Assembly: GCF_001277295.1 (NCBI RefSeq)
Contig: NZ_CP011456.1
Coordinates: forward strand, 5,522,001 to 5,586,000
DNA: 64,000 nucleotides
Direction: 5' to 3'
Source of the DNA: Anabaena sp. WA102
Lineage (GTDB): Bacteria > Cyanobacteriota > Cyanobacteriia > Cyanobacteriales > Nostocaceae
The notes under the pieces: model-generated
Databases searched by the model: none
What the model saw: the letters and a program-made list of their open reading frames with translations, nothing else
Told to the model about the DNA's origin: nothing
Program-made: the position numbers and the translations under genes
In this document: positions 16,993 through 25,286 of the stretch, one piece after another
Layout of the letters: each line of letters begins with the position of its first letter
Numbering within the stretch: the stretch's first letter is position 1

Positions 16993-17188
16993 CATCTCGT
17001 TCCTAGTCTCTGACTAGGAATGCAGTTGATGAGGCTCTGCCTCTATACTTGAGAAGGTAATAACTTGCGTTTTTACATCCATATATTACCTTTAAGCAAA
17101 AGCTCAATTTATTCCCTTGCGGAGTATAATATCATTGAAGGCAGAGCCTTCTAGAATTCGTTCCCAGTCAGAGACTGGGAACGAGATG
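16993..17188. repeat. R1 palindromic element, copy 2 (with internal insertion)
   Basis: Ends CATCTCGTTCC and GGAACGAGATG are inverted. Compared with copy 1, about 80 extra bases lie after CTGCCTCTA, running from TACTTGAG to GCGGAGTA, flanked by TA on each side, so a second small element probably entered at TA. The rest matches copy 1 closely. It separates the protease and inhibitor genes. Confidence 0.75.
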
Positions 17189-17222
17189 AAAAAAAATCAC
17201 TCCTAACATCAGAAAGTGCTGT

Positions 17223-17648
17223 ATGTCCCTTACAAAGCGAGTTTTTTTAATTATTTCTCTGTTAACTACCTTGACTATTATTTTTCAAGTTAGTAATACG
17301 GCTAATCCTCCTATGTCTAAATCAGAAATCACTGTCAATGATGCTAACAATAACAGTCAGATTATTATTCAAAAAGGTAATATGATGATTGTTGAATTGT
17401 TAACTAATCCAGGAACAGGCTATAGTTGGCAAATTATTAAAAATGACCCTGACAAACTCAAACCTTTGGGAGATTCAGTATTAAAGCCATTAGAGACAGA
17501 AGCCCCAGGAGCATCTGAAAATCAAGTTTTCCAGTTTTTAGCCCAAAATTCGGGTTCAGCAGTGCTAGAACTCCATTATTTACGTCCCTGGGAAAGAAAT
17601 CTGCCGCCCTTAAAAACCTATCAAATTAACGTCAAAATTCGTGGATGA
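17223..17648 (+). CDS. chagasin-family (I42) cysteine protease inhibitor, secreted
   Basis: A 141-residue protein with an N-terminal hydrophobic export segment (VFLIISLLTTLTIIFQVS) and a chagasin/inhibitor-of-cysteine-peptidase domain. All three inhibitory loop motifs can be seen: NPGTGYSW (the NPTTGY loop, near residue 62), the GSAVLEL stretch near 106 and LRPWE (near 120). Chagasins are tight inhibitors of papain-family peptidases, so the C1A protease encoded 285 bases upstream on the same strand is the obvious partner; that pairing is inference from the neighbourhood. The 3' end overlaps the end of a convergent broken coq4-like gene by 17 bases. Confidence 0.88.
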   Translation: MSLTKRVFLIISLLTTLTIIFQVSNTANPPMSKSEITVNDANNNSQIIIQKGNMMIVELLTNPGTGYSWQIIKNDPDKLKPLGDSVLKPLETEAPGASENQVFQFLAQNSGSAVLELHYLRPWERNLPPLKTYQINVKIRG

Positions 17649-18029
17649 TATTTAAGGAATTTCGCACATCTGCCAATGGAGTTTCCCAGAGTAGATTCCA
17701 TTCTATGCCAAATAGTGGTTTAGCCTGTTTAGCCATGATCCATCCTTGGGTAATAGCATCCATGTATTTTGTTGAAAGTTCAATGTCATATAAAACAACT
17801 TTCAACAAATTTTTAGTTAATAATCCCAACCAAAAACGGCTGGCATATAACTGAGAAACACAAAAGGCTTCTAATTGAATTTCACCCAGGACACTTGTAT
17901 TGCTACCAGTGACGATATGCCAAATATCATGGGTTTCAGTGATGTGGGCTAATAGGAATTGGCTATCGGTTTCGACAGGACCTGGTTTTAAGAGTTGTAA
18001 ATTATTGGACAGCAGATGATGTGCAAGGG
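17632..18029 (-). pseudogene. coq4-like gene, C-terminal fragment (split by TnpB element)
   Basis: Minus-strand reading gives LAHHLLSNNLQLLKPGPVE, then FLLAHITETHDIWHIVTG with the HDxxH metal motif of Coq4, and finally AKQAKPLFGIEWNLLWETPL, a Coq4 signature. No start is present; the frame breaks at about 18030, exactly where the transposon begins. The N-terminal part is at 21781-22042. Joining the two (GTGCAAGG with GCATATCC on the plus strand) restores one frame of 219 codons. Coq4 acts in ubiquinone biosynthesis in other organisms; the role of cyanobacterial homologues, which make plastoquinone, is unclear. Confidence 0.85.
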
Positions 18030-18071
18030 GTAGGAACAGCTTGATAATTTCTCCCCATAACTATCCATATA

Positions 18072-18240
18072 TTACTGTTTGTCCAAGTCTTCAATTAGTT
18101 GATCAACAAATTCCCTTAACCGTTGCTGCTGTGTTAGGGACGGTTTTAATTTTTTCTCTGACCCCAGGCAACACCTTAAACTGCAAAGGTGATTTATCGT
18201 ACGCTACTTGATTTTGTGGTTTAAATTTAGTTTTAGGCAT
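18072..18240 (-). pseudogene. small accessory ORF of the TnpB element, frameshifted
   Basis: Reading from ATG (complement of 18238-18240) gives MPKTKFKPQNQVAYDKSPLQ, then FKVLPGVREKIKTVP. The frame then breaks: the next sensible residues (LTQQQRLREFVDQLIEDLDK) lie in another frame and end at a TAA at 18072-18074. The total is one base out of register. The intact form would be about 55 residues, basic then helical. It is divergent from tnpB with a 60-base AT-rich gap containing both promoters. Role unknown, perhaps regulatory. Confidence 0.6.
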
Positions 18241-18301
18241 TGCTAAATCCTAGAGTATCGAGTATACTAAATATTGTAACACAACATTGAAGGTCGAATC
18301 A

Positions 18302-19109
18302 ATGCTTTTATCATTCAAAACCGCGTTAATTCCAAATAACGGACAGGTTACAGCTTTTCGTAAAGCATCTGGAGTAGCTAGACACGCTTACAACTGGGCA
18401 AATGCTCAAGTTATAGATATCTTAGTTACTCAAAAAGAAGGCGAAAAACTTAAATTACCATCAGCGATTGACCTGCATAAAAAGTTAGTTGCTGAGGTAA
18501 AATCTGAGCATATTTGGTATTACGAAGTTAATAAAAATGTTCCTCAGAAGGCGTTAGCTGATTTACGCCAGGCTTGGGATAGGTGTTTCAAAAAAACATC
18601 AAAACAACCACGATTCAAGAAAAAAGGACAACACGATTCTTTCTATTTAGAATCAGGAACTAAGGCGAAACCAGCGATTAAAAATGATGGTAAAAGAATT
18701 AAATTACCGTCAATTGGCTGGGTACGTTTAGCAGAACCTTTACCGATTACAGCAACTCATAATTGCGTGATTTCTAGACAGGCTGATAAATGGTTTATTT
18801 CTGTCAAGTACGAGATTGAAAAACCTCCTATACTTGCAGATAGACCGACCATCGGCGTTGACGTAGGAATAAAGGAGTTAGCAGTTTGCAGTAATGGTGA
18901 AATATTCAAAAACCCCAAAGCCTACCGCCGGATGAGTAAACGCATGAAACGTTTACAGCGTAGCGTTACCCAGAAGGTCAAGGGGTCTAATAATCGTAAA
19001 AAAGCTGTGAGAAAATTGGCTAAATTACACGCCAAAGTTTCTAATATTCGCCAGGATTCCATACACAAATTAACCTACTATCTAGCTAAAAACCACAGCG
19101 TGATAAAGA
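18302..19109 (+). CDS. tnpB: TnpB RNA-guided nuclease, 5' exon (interrupted by group II intron)
   Basis: N-terminal two-thirds of a TnpB, the OrfB_IS605 nuclease related to Cas12. Visible are the start LLSFKTALIPNNGQ, the helical and WED-like region, then RuvC-I with catalytic Asp in IGVDVGIKELAV and the basic bridge RMSKRMKRLQRSV. The frame runs into the intron after AKNHSVIK and would stop artificially at 19126. Joined to 21292-21603 it gives 372 residues, a normal TnpB length, with the RuvC-II Glu (IEDL or LEDL) created right at the joint. ATG 18302 is preferred to TTG 18287. Without splicing the nuclease would be inactive. Confidence 0.9.
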
Positions 19110-19661
19110 GTGCGATTCGTTGTTAGTTGAATCACGGTAATCAGTCCGTACATAAACTAACCAACCTAACCCAATTAAGGAGAAAGGTTGAACTCTCGGT
19201 CTGATATGGGTGCAAGTCCCATCTACCAGACTCAGGTATGACTCCCTACCTGCCCACACTGACTAGACTCGGTTTCTAGAGGGTGAAGCTGGGAACAGGA
19301 CGCAATCAGACATCCGTTGTGGGGTGACACTTGGCGTTAATGGGGAGTTCCCACGGTGAAACAGAGCCTAGAAAAGCAACCTACACGCAAGCAGGACACA
19401 ACTCAAAAACCTGACTTCACTGGAGCGAAATCCCGCCGCATCTTTTTTAAATAGCGGTCAGAGTCCAGGGAATCCAGTGGTTGAAATGGCTACACCTGAC
19501 GGAACTATTAATCAACCGAGGGAACGAATAAAAACGGATTGAAGGTCTAGGGGCGGTCGAACCCCATAAGTAGGCTGGACGAGCAGCGGAATCCCTTCAA
19601 TTCGGGTAGGACAGACCGTAATTGGTCTGAGGTGTTCAGAATACACAAATTGGAGCAGAGC

Positions 19662-21206
19662 ATGATTGGACACAGAGAAAACTCTAGTGAATCTTGGAAG
19701 ACGTTACCCTGGAAGCAATTCCGCCGTAACTTATTCCGCCTACAAAAACGAGTGTATAAAGCGGTTCAAGTTGGAGACAAGCGGAAAGCGCAGTCACTAC
19801 AGAAGCTGATTCTGAAATCAACCGCAGCAAGATTACTGGCTATTCGTCAAGTATCACAGCTAAACGCTGGGAAAAAGACCGCAGGAATTGATGGCAAAAA
19901 GTCCCTTACCTTTAAGGAACGCTTCGAGCTTAATGAACTGCTAAAAGCATCTGTTAGCAACTGGAAACACCAGGAATTAAGAGAAATACCAATCCCCAAA
20001 AAGGACGGTACTATGAGGATGCTGAAAATCCCCACTATTGCAGACAGAGCTTACCAATGCCTTGTCAAATACGCATTAGAACCAGCACACGAAGCAACCT
20101 TTCACGCCAGGAGCTACGGGTTTAGGACGGGTCGTTCAGCGCATGACGCACAGAAATACCTGTACAACAACCTATGCTCTACACGAAAAGGAATAGATAA
20201 ACGAGTTATAGAACTCGATATCGAAAAATGCTTCGACAGGATAAACCACACCGCCATCATGGATAGACTCATCGCTCCTTATAGCATAAGACAGGGAATA
20301 TTCCGCTGTCTCAAAGCCGGAGTTAATCCTCAATTCCCAGAACAGGGAACACCTCAAGGCGGGGTAGTAAGTCCACTATTAGCTAACATCGCCTTAAACG
20401 GCATCGAAAGTATCCACAGATATAAAGATGCCGGAAACAACGTAATAGAACCATCAGTCCGATATGCGGATGACATGGTGATAATACTTAGACCTCAAGA
20501 CGATGCTACCGTTATACTTGACAAAATCAGTCAGTTCCTAGCAGAGCGGGGAATGAAAGTCAGTGAGAAAAAGACCAAGCTAACCGCCGCGACAGGTGGG
20601 TTTGATTTCCTCGGCTGGCACTTTAAAGTCCAGAAAAACGGGAAGTTTAAATGCGTTCCATCAGTGGATAACTTCAAAGCTTTTCGCAAGAAAGTAAAAC
20701 ACATCGTCAACAACTCGAATTATGGTGCTATCACTAAGGCTGAGAAATTAGCCCCTGTAGTTAGAGGTTGGAGGAACTACCACCGCTTTTGTAAGATGAA
20801 AGGGTCACGCAACTCGTTATTCCACATTCAACACAGAGCTTACAGGGTATTCAACAAGGAAACCAAACAGAATCGCTACACTAGCAAGGAATTACTAGAT
20901 AAAGCGTTTCCATCAGTTCCTTACTCCGAAAACAAATACATCAACGTTAAAGGTGAGAAATCACCCTATGACGGAGATTTGAGTTATTGGAGCGAGCGTA
21001 ACAGCAAGCTCTATGACAACCATACCTCTAAAGCCCTCAAACGGCAAAGCCATAAATGTGGTCATTGTGGTTTAAAAATGCTCAGTGATGAGAAGGTACA
21101 TTTACATCATATAGATGGAAACCATAAGAATGGTAAACCTAAAAACCTTCTAGCAATTCATGAAAGCTGCCACGATTATATTCATATCAGCAAAAGCGAA
21201 AGCTAA
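19662..21206 (+). CDS. ltrA: group II intron reverse transcriptase/maturase with HNH endonuclease
   Basis: Intron-encoded protein that helps splicing and drives retrohoming. From N to C: RT-0 and RT domains (IPIPKKDGTMRMLKIPTIAD, YGFRTGRSAHDA, ELDIEKCFDRI, GTPQGGVVSPLLANIAL), the catalytic VRYADDMVII, the thumb/maturase X region (ERGMKVSEKKTKLTAA, FDFLGWHFK, and GWRNYHRFCK), and a C-terminal HNH nuclease with Cys pairs (CGHCGLK, HLHHIDGNHKNG, HESCHDYIH). About 515 residues, full length. ATG 19662 follows GGAGCAG and is preferred to GTG 19632. It lies in intron domain IV on the sense strand, as expected. Confidence 0.95.
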   Translation: MIGHRENSSESWKTLPWKQFRRNLFRLQKRVYKAVQVGDKRKAQSLQKLILKSTAARLLAIRQVSQLNAGKKTAGIDGKKSLTFKERFELNELLKASVSNWKHQELREIPIPKKDGTMRMLKIPTIADRAYQCLVKYALEPAHEATFHARSYGFRTGRSAHDAQKYLYNNLCSTRKGIDKRVIELDIEKCFDRINHTAIMDRLIAPYSIRQGIFRCLKAGVNPQFPEQGTPQGGVVSPLLANIALNGIESIHRYKDAGNNVIEPSVRYADDMVIILRPQDDATVILDKISQFLAERGMKVSEKKTKLTAATGGFDFLGWHFKVQKNGKFKCVPSVDNFKAFRKKVKHIVNNSNYGAITKAEKLAPVVRGWRNYHRFCKMKGSRNSLFHIQHRAYRVFNKETKQNRYTSKELLDKAFPSVPYSENKYINVKGEKSPYDGDLSYWSERNSKLYDNHTSKALKRQSHKCGHCGLKMLSDEKVHLHHIDGNHKNGKPKNLLAIHESCHDYIHISKSES

Positions 21207-21214
21207 GAACATCG

Positions 21215-21250
21215 GAAGCTGGGTGCAGTGAAAGTTGCACGCCCAGATTT
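21215..21250 (+). ncRNA. group II intron domain V
   Basis: The block GAAGCTGGGTGCAGTGAAAG followed by TTGCACGCCCAGATTT folds into the conserved domain V hairpin, with a GAAA-type tetraloop between GCAGT and GTTGC and the catalytic AGC near the 5' base. It lies immediately after the maturase stop and before a domain VI-like hairpin (AGGGAATAATATCCCT). Confidence 0.85.
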
Positions 21251-21291
21251 AACAGAGAGGGGCAGGGAATAATATCCCTCCTCGACTCTAC

Positions 21292-21603
21292 CTAGAGGAT
21301 TTGCACGTTAAGGCATTTTTGAAGAACCACAAATTAGCGGGTGCTATCGCCGATTGTGGGATGTATGAGTTCAAACGACAGTTAGAGTATAAAACCGAGA
21401 AGTTCGGGAGTGAATTAATCCTTGTGGATAGGTTCTTCCCCAGTTCTCAAATATGCTCTAACTGTGGGAATCATCGTCATAAAATGCCATTAAAAAACCG
21501 CGTTTATGTTTGTCCTGATTGTGGCTATAAAGCCGATAGGGACTTAAATGCAGCGCGGAACATTGACCGATGGTTTGCGGATATTTTTATCCCTGTAGCG
21601 TAG
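21292..21603 (+). CDS. tnpB: TnpB RNA-guided nuclease, 3' exon
   Basis: C-terminal part of the tnpB begun at 18302. It opens with the RuvC-II Glu (EDLHVKAFLKNHKLAGAIAD), then the zinc-ribbon with two Cys pairs (CSNCGNH and CPDCGYK), and RuvC-III with the catalytic Asp in DRDLNAARN. All catalytic and zinc residues are present, so a spliced mRNA would encode a complete nuclease. It has no ribosome site of its own at this point and is not expected to be translated alone. The right end of the transposon follows directly. Confidence 0.9.
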   Translation, partial: LEDLHVKAFLKNHKLAGAIADCGMYEFKRQLEYKTEKFGSELILVDRFFPSSQICSNCGNHRHKMPLKNRVYVCPDCGYKADRDLNAARNIDRWFADIFIPVA

Positions 21604-21780
21604 CGGTTCCTTTTAGGAACTACGGTCAGAAACGGTAAGTTCTACCGAGATTGTCTGTCGAGTGGAAAACCCTCTTAGAAGTCATTCTAAGACCACGATG
21701 AAGCAGAAAGTAAACACCAAAATTATCGCTGTCCAGATGTGTCTAGATTTTGGTAATTTTGGGTAAGTTTTATAGAACGG
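21604..21780 (+). ncRNA. transposon right end, putative omega-RNA/reRNA
   Basis: The 177 bases after tnpB are rich in inverted repeats: GGTTCCTTTTAGGAACT, AGAAGTCATTCT, and others. In IS605/IS607-type elements this region is the right end and is processed to the guide RNA of TnpB, with the guide being the flanking DNA. If so, here the guide would be read from the coq4-like sequence beginning CATATCCTAAAGTATT. A diverged copy lies at 9455-9630 (minus), which supports it as a conserved functional unit. Confidence 0.6.
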
Positions 21781-22042
21781 CATATCCTAAAGTATTTGTG
21801 GGAAGATTATGGAGTTTTTCTAAGTTGATATCACCCAACATTGGTCGCTTTTGAAAAGCTTGTTTGCCTTGGGGAGTGATAGAAAGAAAATCAATCATTT
21901 TTTGCAAGCTATCAGAATCGCTAACGGCATTTGCCATTTTACCGATATAATCAAAATCTCCATAATCTGCTTTGACGAGATTAATAATACTCTCAATAAC
22001 TTTATCTTGTGAATGTGGATTTACTTTTTCTATCACCTGCAT
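21781..22042 (-). pseudogene. coq4-like gene, N-terminal fragment
   Basis: Start MQVIEKVNPHSQDKV, then DSLQKMIDFLSITPQGKQAF and LEKLHNLPTNTLGYA, the N-terminal half of a Coq4-family protein. The frame then runs into the transposon end and stops artificially at 21770. It continues at 18029-17632 after removing the 3.75-kb insert. It lies downstream of map on the same strand, so before the two insertions (IS4 and TnpB element) map and the coq4-like gene were neighbours in tandem. Confidence 0.85.
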
Positions 22043-22097
22043 ATTAAGCCCCCATAGTATTTTGTGTTGGAGAAATTATGAGTTGTCTGGTAAAGTC

Positions 22098-23415
22098 CTT
22101 AACGGGTGACAAGGCGGCTAAAGAGCTTGTTTCATAAGGGATAGAGCCTGAAAGCCCCGTTGAAAAAAGAGGCGTTTATGAGGCTTGAGATTGATTAAAT
22201 TCAGAGCTAAATCAGCCCATAATTCCATACCATAAATCCATAGTTGTCCGTAGAGAGCAAAGCTAAAATCACTTTGACGTGGGTACTTGTCCTGATGTTG
22301 TTGAATACGTCCGGCATAAGTCTCTATACCTAATTTTTTCATCCGTTGACCGTGCATAGTGGCTAAACTATAAGCAATGACAATCAATAATACTAAAGCT
22401 AAAAAGCGAGTTTCATTTACTTTAGTATCCTCTAAATTATAACCACCAGTTTTACAATCCTTAAAGAATTGCTCAATTCCCCATCGACATCTATAGAGGC
22501 ATAAAGTTTGTTGGAGAGTTGGTAGATTCGTCAAGATATACCAAGGTTCTTTTGGTCCAGAGTTCCGATATTTTCTCTTCCAATAAACAGCGATATTAAA
22601 TAAGCCTAATTCATCCCCTTTACCACATTTAACTTTTTCATAAAATCTCGACATTCCTGGCTTAAATCCTTGATTTTTAAGAACTTGATATTCTTGTTCA
22701 GGTTTTTCTTGAAAATAAAGGTTTTTCTTCTGGCGTAAAGCGAAGTAAACTCCTTGCTCATCAAGCCATTTAGCCAGTTTTGGACTATGAAATTCTCTGT
22801 CTGCTAACACCACAATTCGACATTTTTTTAACAACTTTATTGCTGTCTTTATTAATCTTTTCTGTGTTTGTAAATTACTATTTCCGACATGATTTAATGT
22901 TTCCCAATATAGTGGTAGGGCATGAGTACCCCATACCAATGTCACCATAAATATATTTCGCCCCTTCCACTGTGTTCTATCCAGTGCTACCATCCAATAA
23001 CCATATTTTTGATACTGTTTTTTATGAAAATAACGGCGCTGTTCTCGATTCAGTTGTTTTGGTGTTAACGATTGTCTAATCCAATATTTTATCAATGGAA
23101 ACCATAATAATTTTACGCAGAGTTTACCTATTCCTAAAAATCTTTGTAGATTACGTTTCCTGCTTTCATATTTAATTGGTTGGGGAAACAAGCTGGCCAA
23201 TTTTGACAGTTTTACTTGGCGATGAGCCTGTATTAATAACAACAATATCTCTAGTGTCAAATACTGCTGTTCACTCAAATGCTTTCGGAAAATTGTTTGA
23301 TATGATTGTGGTAACATTTTTTGCTTCGGGGGCTTCTTTGTCCCTATTTTTTTACTCCCTTATTTTCTCAAATTATTGCCACATCTCATCTTCAACCGCC
23401 TTGTCACCCGTTAAG
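22098..23415. mobile_element. IS4-family insertion sequence in the 3' end of map, 9-bp duplication
   Basis: A 1318-bp element with perfect 20-bp terminal inverted repeats, CTTAACGGGTGACAAGGCGG at the left and its complement at 23396-23415. The target duplication GGTAAAGTC is exact on both sides (22089-22097 and 23416-23424). Removing the element and one duplication rebuilds a normal map end, LTLPDNS-stop. One intact transposase gene fills most of it. Confidence 0.93.
22118..23317 (-). CDS. IS4-family DDE transposase
   Basis: Transposase of the element bounded by the 20-bp repeats. The 399 residues include the first catalytic Asp in VALDRTQWKGRN (about residue 113), the second in VVLADREFHSP, and the Glu in the IS4 YREK-like region YRCRWGIEQFFKDCKTGGYN. 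The N-terminus is a helical DNA-binding region rich in Leu and Gln. The frame is intact from ATG to stop, with both ends of the element present, so the copy may be active. Transcription is toward the coq4-like gene, opposite to the shared plus-strand orientation of tnpB. Confidence 0.92.
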   Translation of the reverse strand: MLPQSYQTIFRKHLSEQQYLTLEILLLLIQAHRQVKLSKLASLFPQPIKYESRKRNLQRFLGIGKLCVKLLWFPLIKYWIRQSLTPKQLNREQRRYFHKKQYQKYGYWMVALDRTQWKGRNIFMVTLVWGTHALPLYWETLNHVGNSNLQTQKRLIKTAIKLLKKCRIVVLADREFHSPKLAKWLDEQGVYFALRQKKNLYFQEKPEQEYQVLKNQGFKPGMSRFYEKVKCGKGDELGLFNIAVYWKRKYRNSGPKEPWYILTNLPTLQQTLCLYRCRWGIEQFFKDCKTGGYNLEDTKVNETRFLALVLLIVIAYSLATMHGQRMKKLGIETYAGRIQQHQDKYPRQSDFSFALYGQLWIYGMELWADLALNLINLKPHKRLFFQRGFQALSLMKQAL

Positions 23416-24176
23416 GGTAAAGTCAGAATTTCTACGCCATCTTCGGTGACAGCAATGGTATGCTCAAATTGAGCAGACAGGAGGCGATCGCTTGTTACCG
23501 CAGTCCAACCATCTCCAAGCATTTGGGCTTCATGAGTTCCTTCATTAATCATCGGTTCAATGGTAAACACCATCCCGGCTCTCAGTTTCTTCCCTCTACC
23601 CCTAATGCCATAATGGGGAACATCTGGTGCAGTATGGAAAATATTACTAATTCCATGTCCCACAAAATCCCGCACCACAGAAAAGCCGAAAGACTCCGCA
23701 TACTCTTGAATTGCTGCCCCAATATCTCCAATTTTTGCCCCTGGTTTAACCTCTGCAATTCCCAACCGCAGACACTCTTGAGTTACTTCCACTAACTTTT
23801 GGGCTGTGGGGGAAGGATTACCCACTAGAAATGTTTTTGATGTATCACCATGATAACCTTCAACAATAGGCGTAACATCTATATTAATAATGTCCCCATC
23901 CTTGAGAATTTGTTTAGCATTGGGAATACCATGACAAATCACCTCATTCACACTGGTACAAATAGACTTAGGATAACCTTTATAACCTAAAGGAGCGCTT
24001 TTTGCTCCATGCTTTTGAGTCCATCTTTCCGCTTCATCATTCAATTGTAGAGTGCTAACTCCCGGTTTAACCAAAGGTTCTAAATGTTGTAATAACTTGG
24101 CGGCCAAGCTGCCAGCACGGCGCATTTTTTCGATTTCTCGTTGGGATAAAATGACTATGGTTTCGATTTTCATCAA
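23373..24176 (-). CDS. map: type I methionine aminopeptidase with IS-altered C-terminus
   Basis: Removes the initiator methionine from nascent proteins; a dimetal enzyme. The metal ligands are visible: Asp in INIDVTPIVEGYHGDTS (two), His in GHGISNIFHTAP, Glu in FTIEPMIN and Glu in QFEHTIAV. 267 residues. The last natural residues are VEILTLP. The next 13 codons (LTGDKAVEDEMWQ) and the stop are read from the right end of the IS4 element. The pre-insertion end was DNS-stop, now at 22080-22088. The catalytic domain is complete, so activity is likely kept. Cyanobacteria usually have more than one map, but no second copy is in this window. Confidence 0.93.
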   Translation of the reverse strand: MMKIETIVILSQREIEKMRRAGSLAAKLLQHLEPLVKPGVSTLQLNDEAERWTQKHGAKSAPLGYKGYPKSICTSVNEVICHGIPNAKQILKDGDIINIDVTPIVEGYHGDTSKTFLVGNPSPTAQKLVEVTQECLRLGIAEVKPGAKIGDIGAAIQEYAESFGFSVVRDFVGHGISNIFHTAPDVPHYGIRGRGKKLRAGMVFTIEPMINEGTHEAQMLGDGWTAVTSDRLLSAQFEHTIAVTEDGVEILTLPLTGDKAVEDEMWQ

Positions 24177-24184
24177 TTTTCTAT

Positions 24185-25183
24185 CTACTCTTTTAAAAAT
24201 ATAGTTAATCCAGTTGTTGCTGCTCTGTGTGCAGCATCTGCTACCTTGAGAGCATATAAGCTTTGTTCTGGGGTGATATATAAGGGACTACCATCAAATA
24301 GATGGTCTAATACCATAGTTGTATCTTTGGCAAATAAACCCCGTCGCGTTCCCACTTCAATCAACTTTGTTCCTTCTGCTAAGACTAACATTCCGGTATC
24401 ACCATCGAGAATTATTTCCCCTTTTTCACCTTGAACTTCTAATTTGCGTTCTGATTGCCACAAAGTTTCCCCCTTACCATAAATTACCTGTGCCAATAAT
24501 CCACTGTCAAAGCATAATTGGGCTGAACATAAACAGGTTTGGTAATAATCAGACTCAGTTTGCCAATATCGTTGGTGACAATTGACAGTGAAGACTTCAC
24601 CGAACAAATCAATCAGACGATGTAACCGAGATAATGCCCCAATTAGGGGAAAGCCAAACATATCATGATTATAAGTCCACTTCCGCGGGGCTGGATGCTG
24701 GGGATTCAGGGTGCTATAGCGGATATAAAACAAGTCACCAATTTGGTCTAAGTGTTGTTTTAAAGTTTGATGCCAACCCCCCAATAATTCAATGTGTTCG
24801 ACGTGCAAAAGCTTGTTTACTGTTTTTGCTAAAGCAATCAGTTCTTCAGCTTCTTGGACATCCACAGATAAGGGATATTCAACAATGGTGTGTTTGCCAG
24901 ATTCTAAAGCTGCACGGGTAATCTTACCATGATCTCGATTAATGGTGCAGATGACCACCAGATCTAAATCGTCTCGTTCTACTAGCTGTTGCCAAGAATC
25001 CATCGCCACAGTTGCATATTCTTGGGCTAAAACCGCTGTCCTTTCAAGATTACCAGCGATCGCTATTAAATCAGTTCGAGGATCTTGTAATAACGCCTCA
25101 GCCCTGAGTTTAGCCGCATAGCCTGTTCCCACCAAACCGACTCTGAGACTGTGTGTACATAAAGGTAGTTCGTTATTGTCCAT
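24185..25183 (-). CDS. bvdR: biliverdin reductase (Gfo/Idh/MocA fold)
   Basis: NAD(P)H-dependent reduction of biliverdin to bilirubin; in cyanobacteria linked to phycobilin metabolism. The Rossmann signature VGLVGTGYAAKLRAEA is N-terminal, followed by EYPLSVDVQEAEEL, HVEHIELLGGWHQ, RYSTLNPQHPAPRKWTY and VGTRRGLFAKDT, blocks I recognise from cyanobacterial BvdR. Length (about 332) fits. ATG 25183 is preferred; an upstream TTG at 25204 would add seven residues. The map start is eight bases downstream of its stop, so bvdR and map form an operon. A generic oxidoreductase label would be the fallback. Confidence 0.87.
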   Translation of the reverse strand: MDNNELPLCTHSLRVGLVGTGYAAKLRAEALLQDPRTDLIAIAGNLERTAVLAQEYATVAMDSWQQLVERDDLDLVVICTINRDHGKITRAALESGKHTIVEYPLSVDVQEAEELIALAKTVNKLLHVEHIELLGGWHQTLKQHLDQIGDLFYIRYSTLNPQHPAPRKWTYNHDMFGFPLIGALSRLHRLIDLFGEVFTVNCHQRYWQTESDYYQTCLCSAQLCFDSGLLAQVIYGKGETLWQSERKLEVQGEKGEIILDGDTGMLVLAEGTKLIEVGTRRGLFAKDTTMVLDHLFDGSPLYITPEQSLYALKVADAAHRAATTGLTIFLKE

Positions 25184-25258
25184 GAATTTATCACCAGTTT
25201 TCAATGTTTCGGTTTAATGCCGTTGGTATTTTATAAGGGAAATGCCGAAAACCCTTGA

Positions 25259-25286
25259 AGATGTAGCTGACTTAGTCAGCTACATC
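25259..25286. repeat. hairpin upstream of bvdR
   Basis: AGATGTAGCTGA and TCAGCTACATCT form a perfect 12-bp stem around CTTA. It is 76 bases upstream of the bvdR start and could be a leader structure or the end of another IS-related unit; no T-run follows on either strand. Confidence 0.5.

Larger units (their letters stand above)
19110..21291 (+). mobile_element. group II intron inserted in tnpB
   Basis: The 5' end is GTGCG at 19110, the group II consensus, followed by a domain-I-like sequence (ATTCGTTGTTAGTTGAATC). A maturase ORF occupies domain IV. Domain V is recognisable at 21215-21250, followed by a domain VI hairpin and a CTAC terminus at about 21291. The exact 3' junction is ambiguous by one base: GTGCG...ACC would keep the tnpB frame as KIEDL, while AGTGCG...AC would give KLEDL. 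Size about 2.2 kb. Ends, ribozyme core and protein all look intact, so it may splice. Confidence 0.88.
18030..21780 (+). mobile_element. TnpB-carrying transposon (IS605/IS607 superfamily) inserted in coq4-like gene
   Basis: About 3.75 kb. The boundaries are set by the coq4-like gene that resumes on both sides; the insertion lies in a short G-run (18027-18030 and 21779-21780), so the ends are uncertain by about two bases and there is no longer target duplication. This fits IS200/IS605 or IS607 elements, and insertion at GG is reminiscent of IS607. It carries a small broken accessory gene (minus), tnpB interrupted by a group II intron, and a structured right end. No tnpA is present, so movement would need a transposase in trans. 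Confidence 0.85.

Noticed and set aside
19110..19126. TnpB exon 1 as a naturally truncated 279-residue protein
   Set aside because: The last codons are the intron's GTGCG start; RuvC-II, zinc ribbon and RuvC-III follow after the intron.
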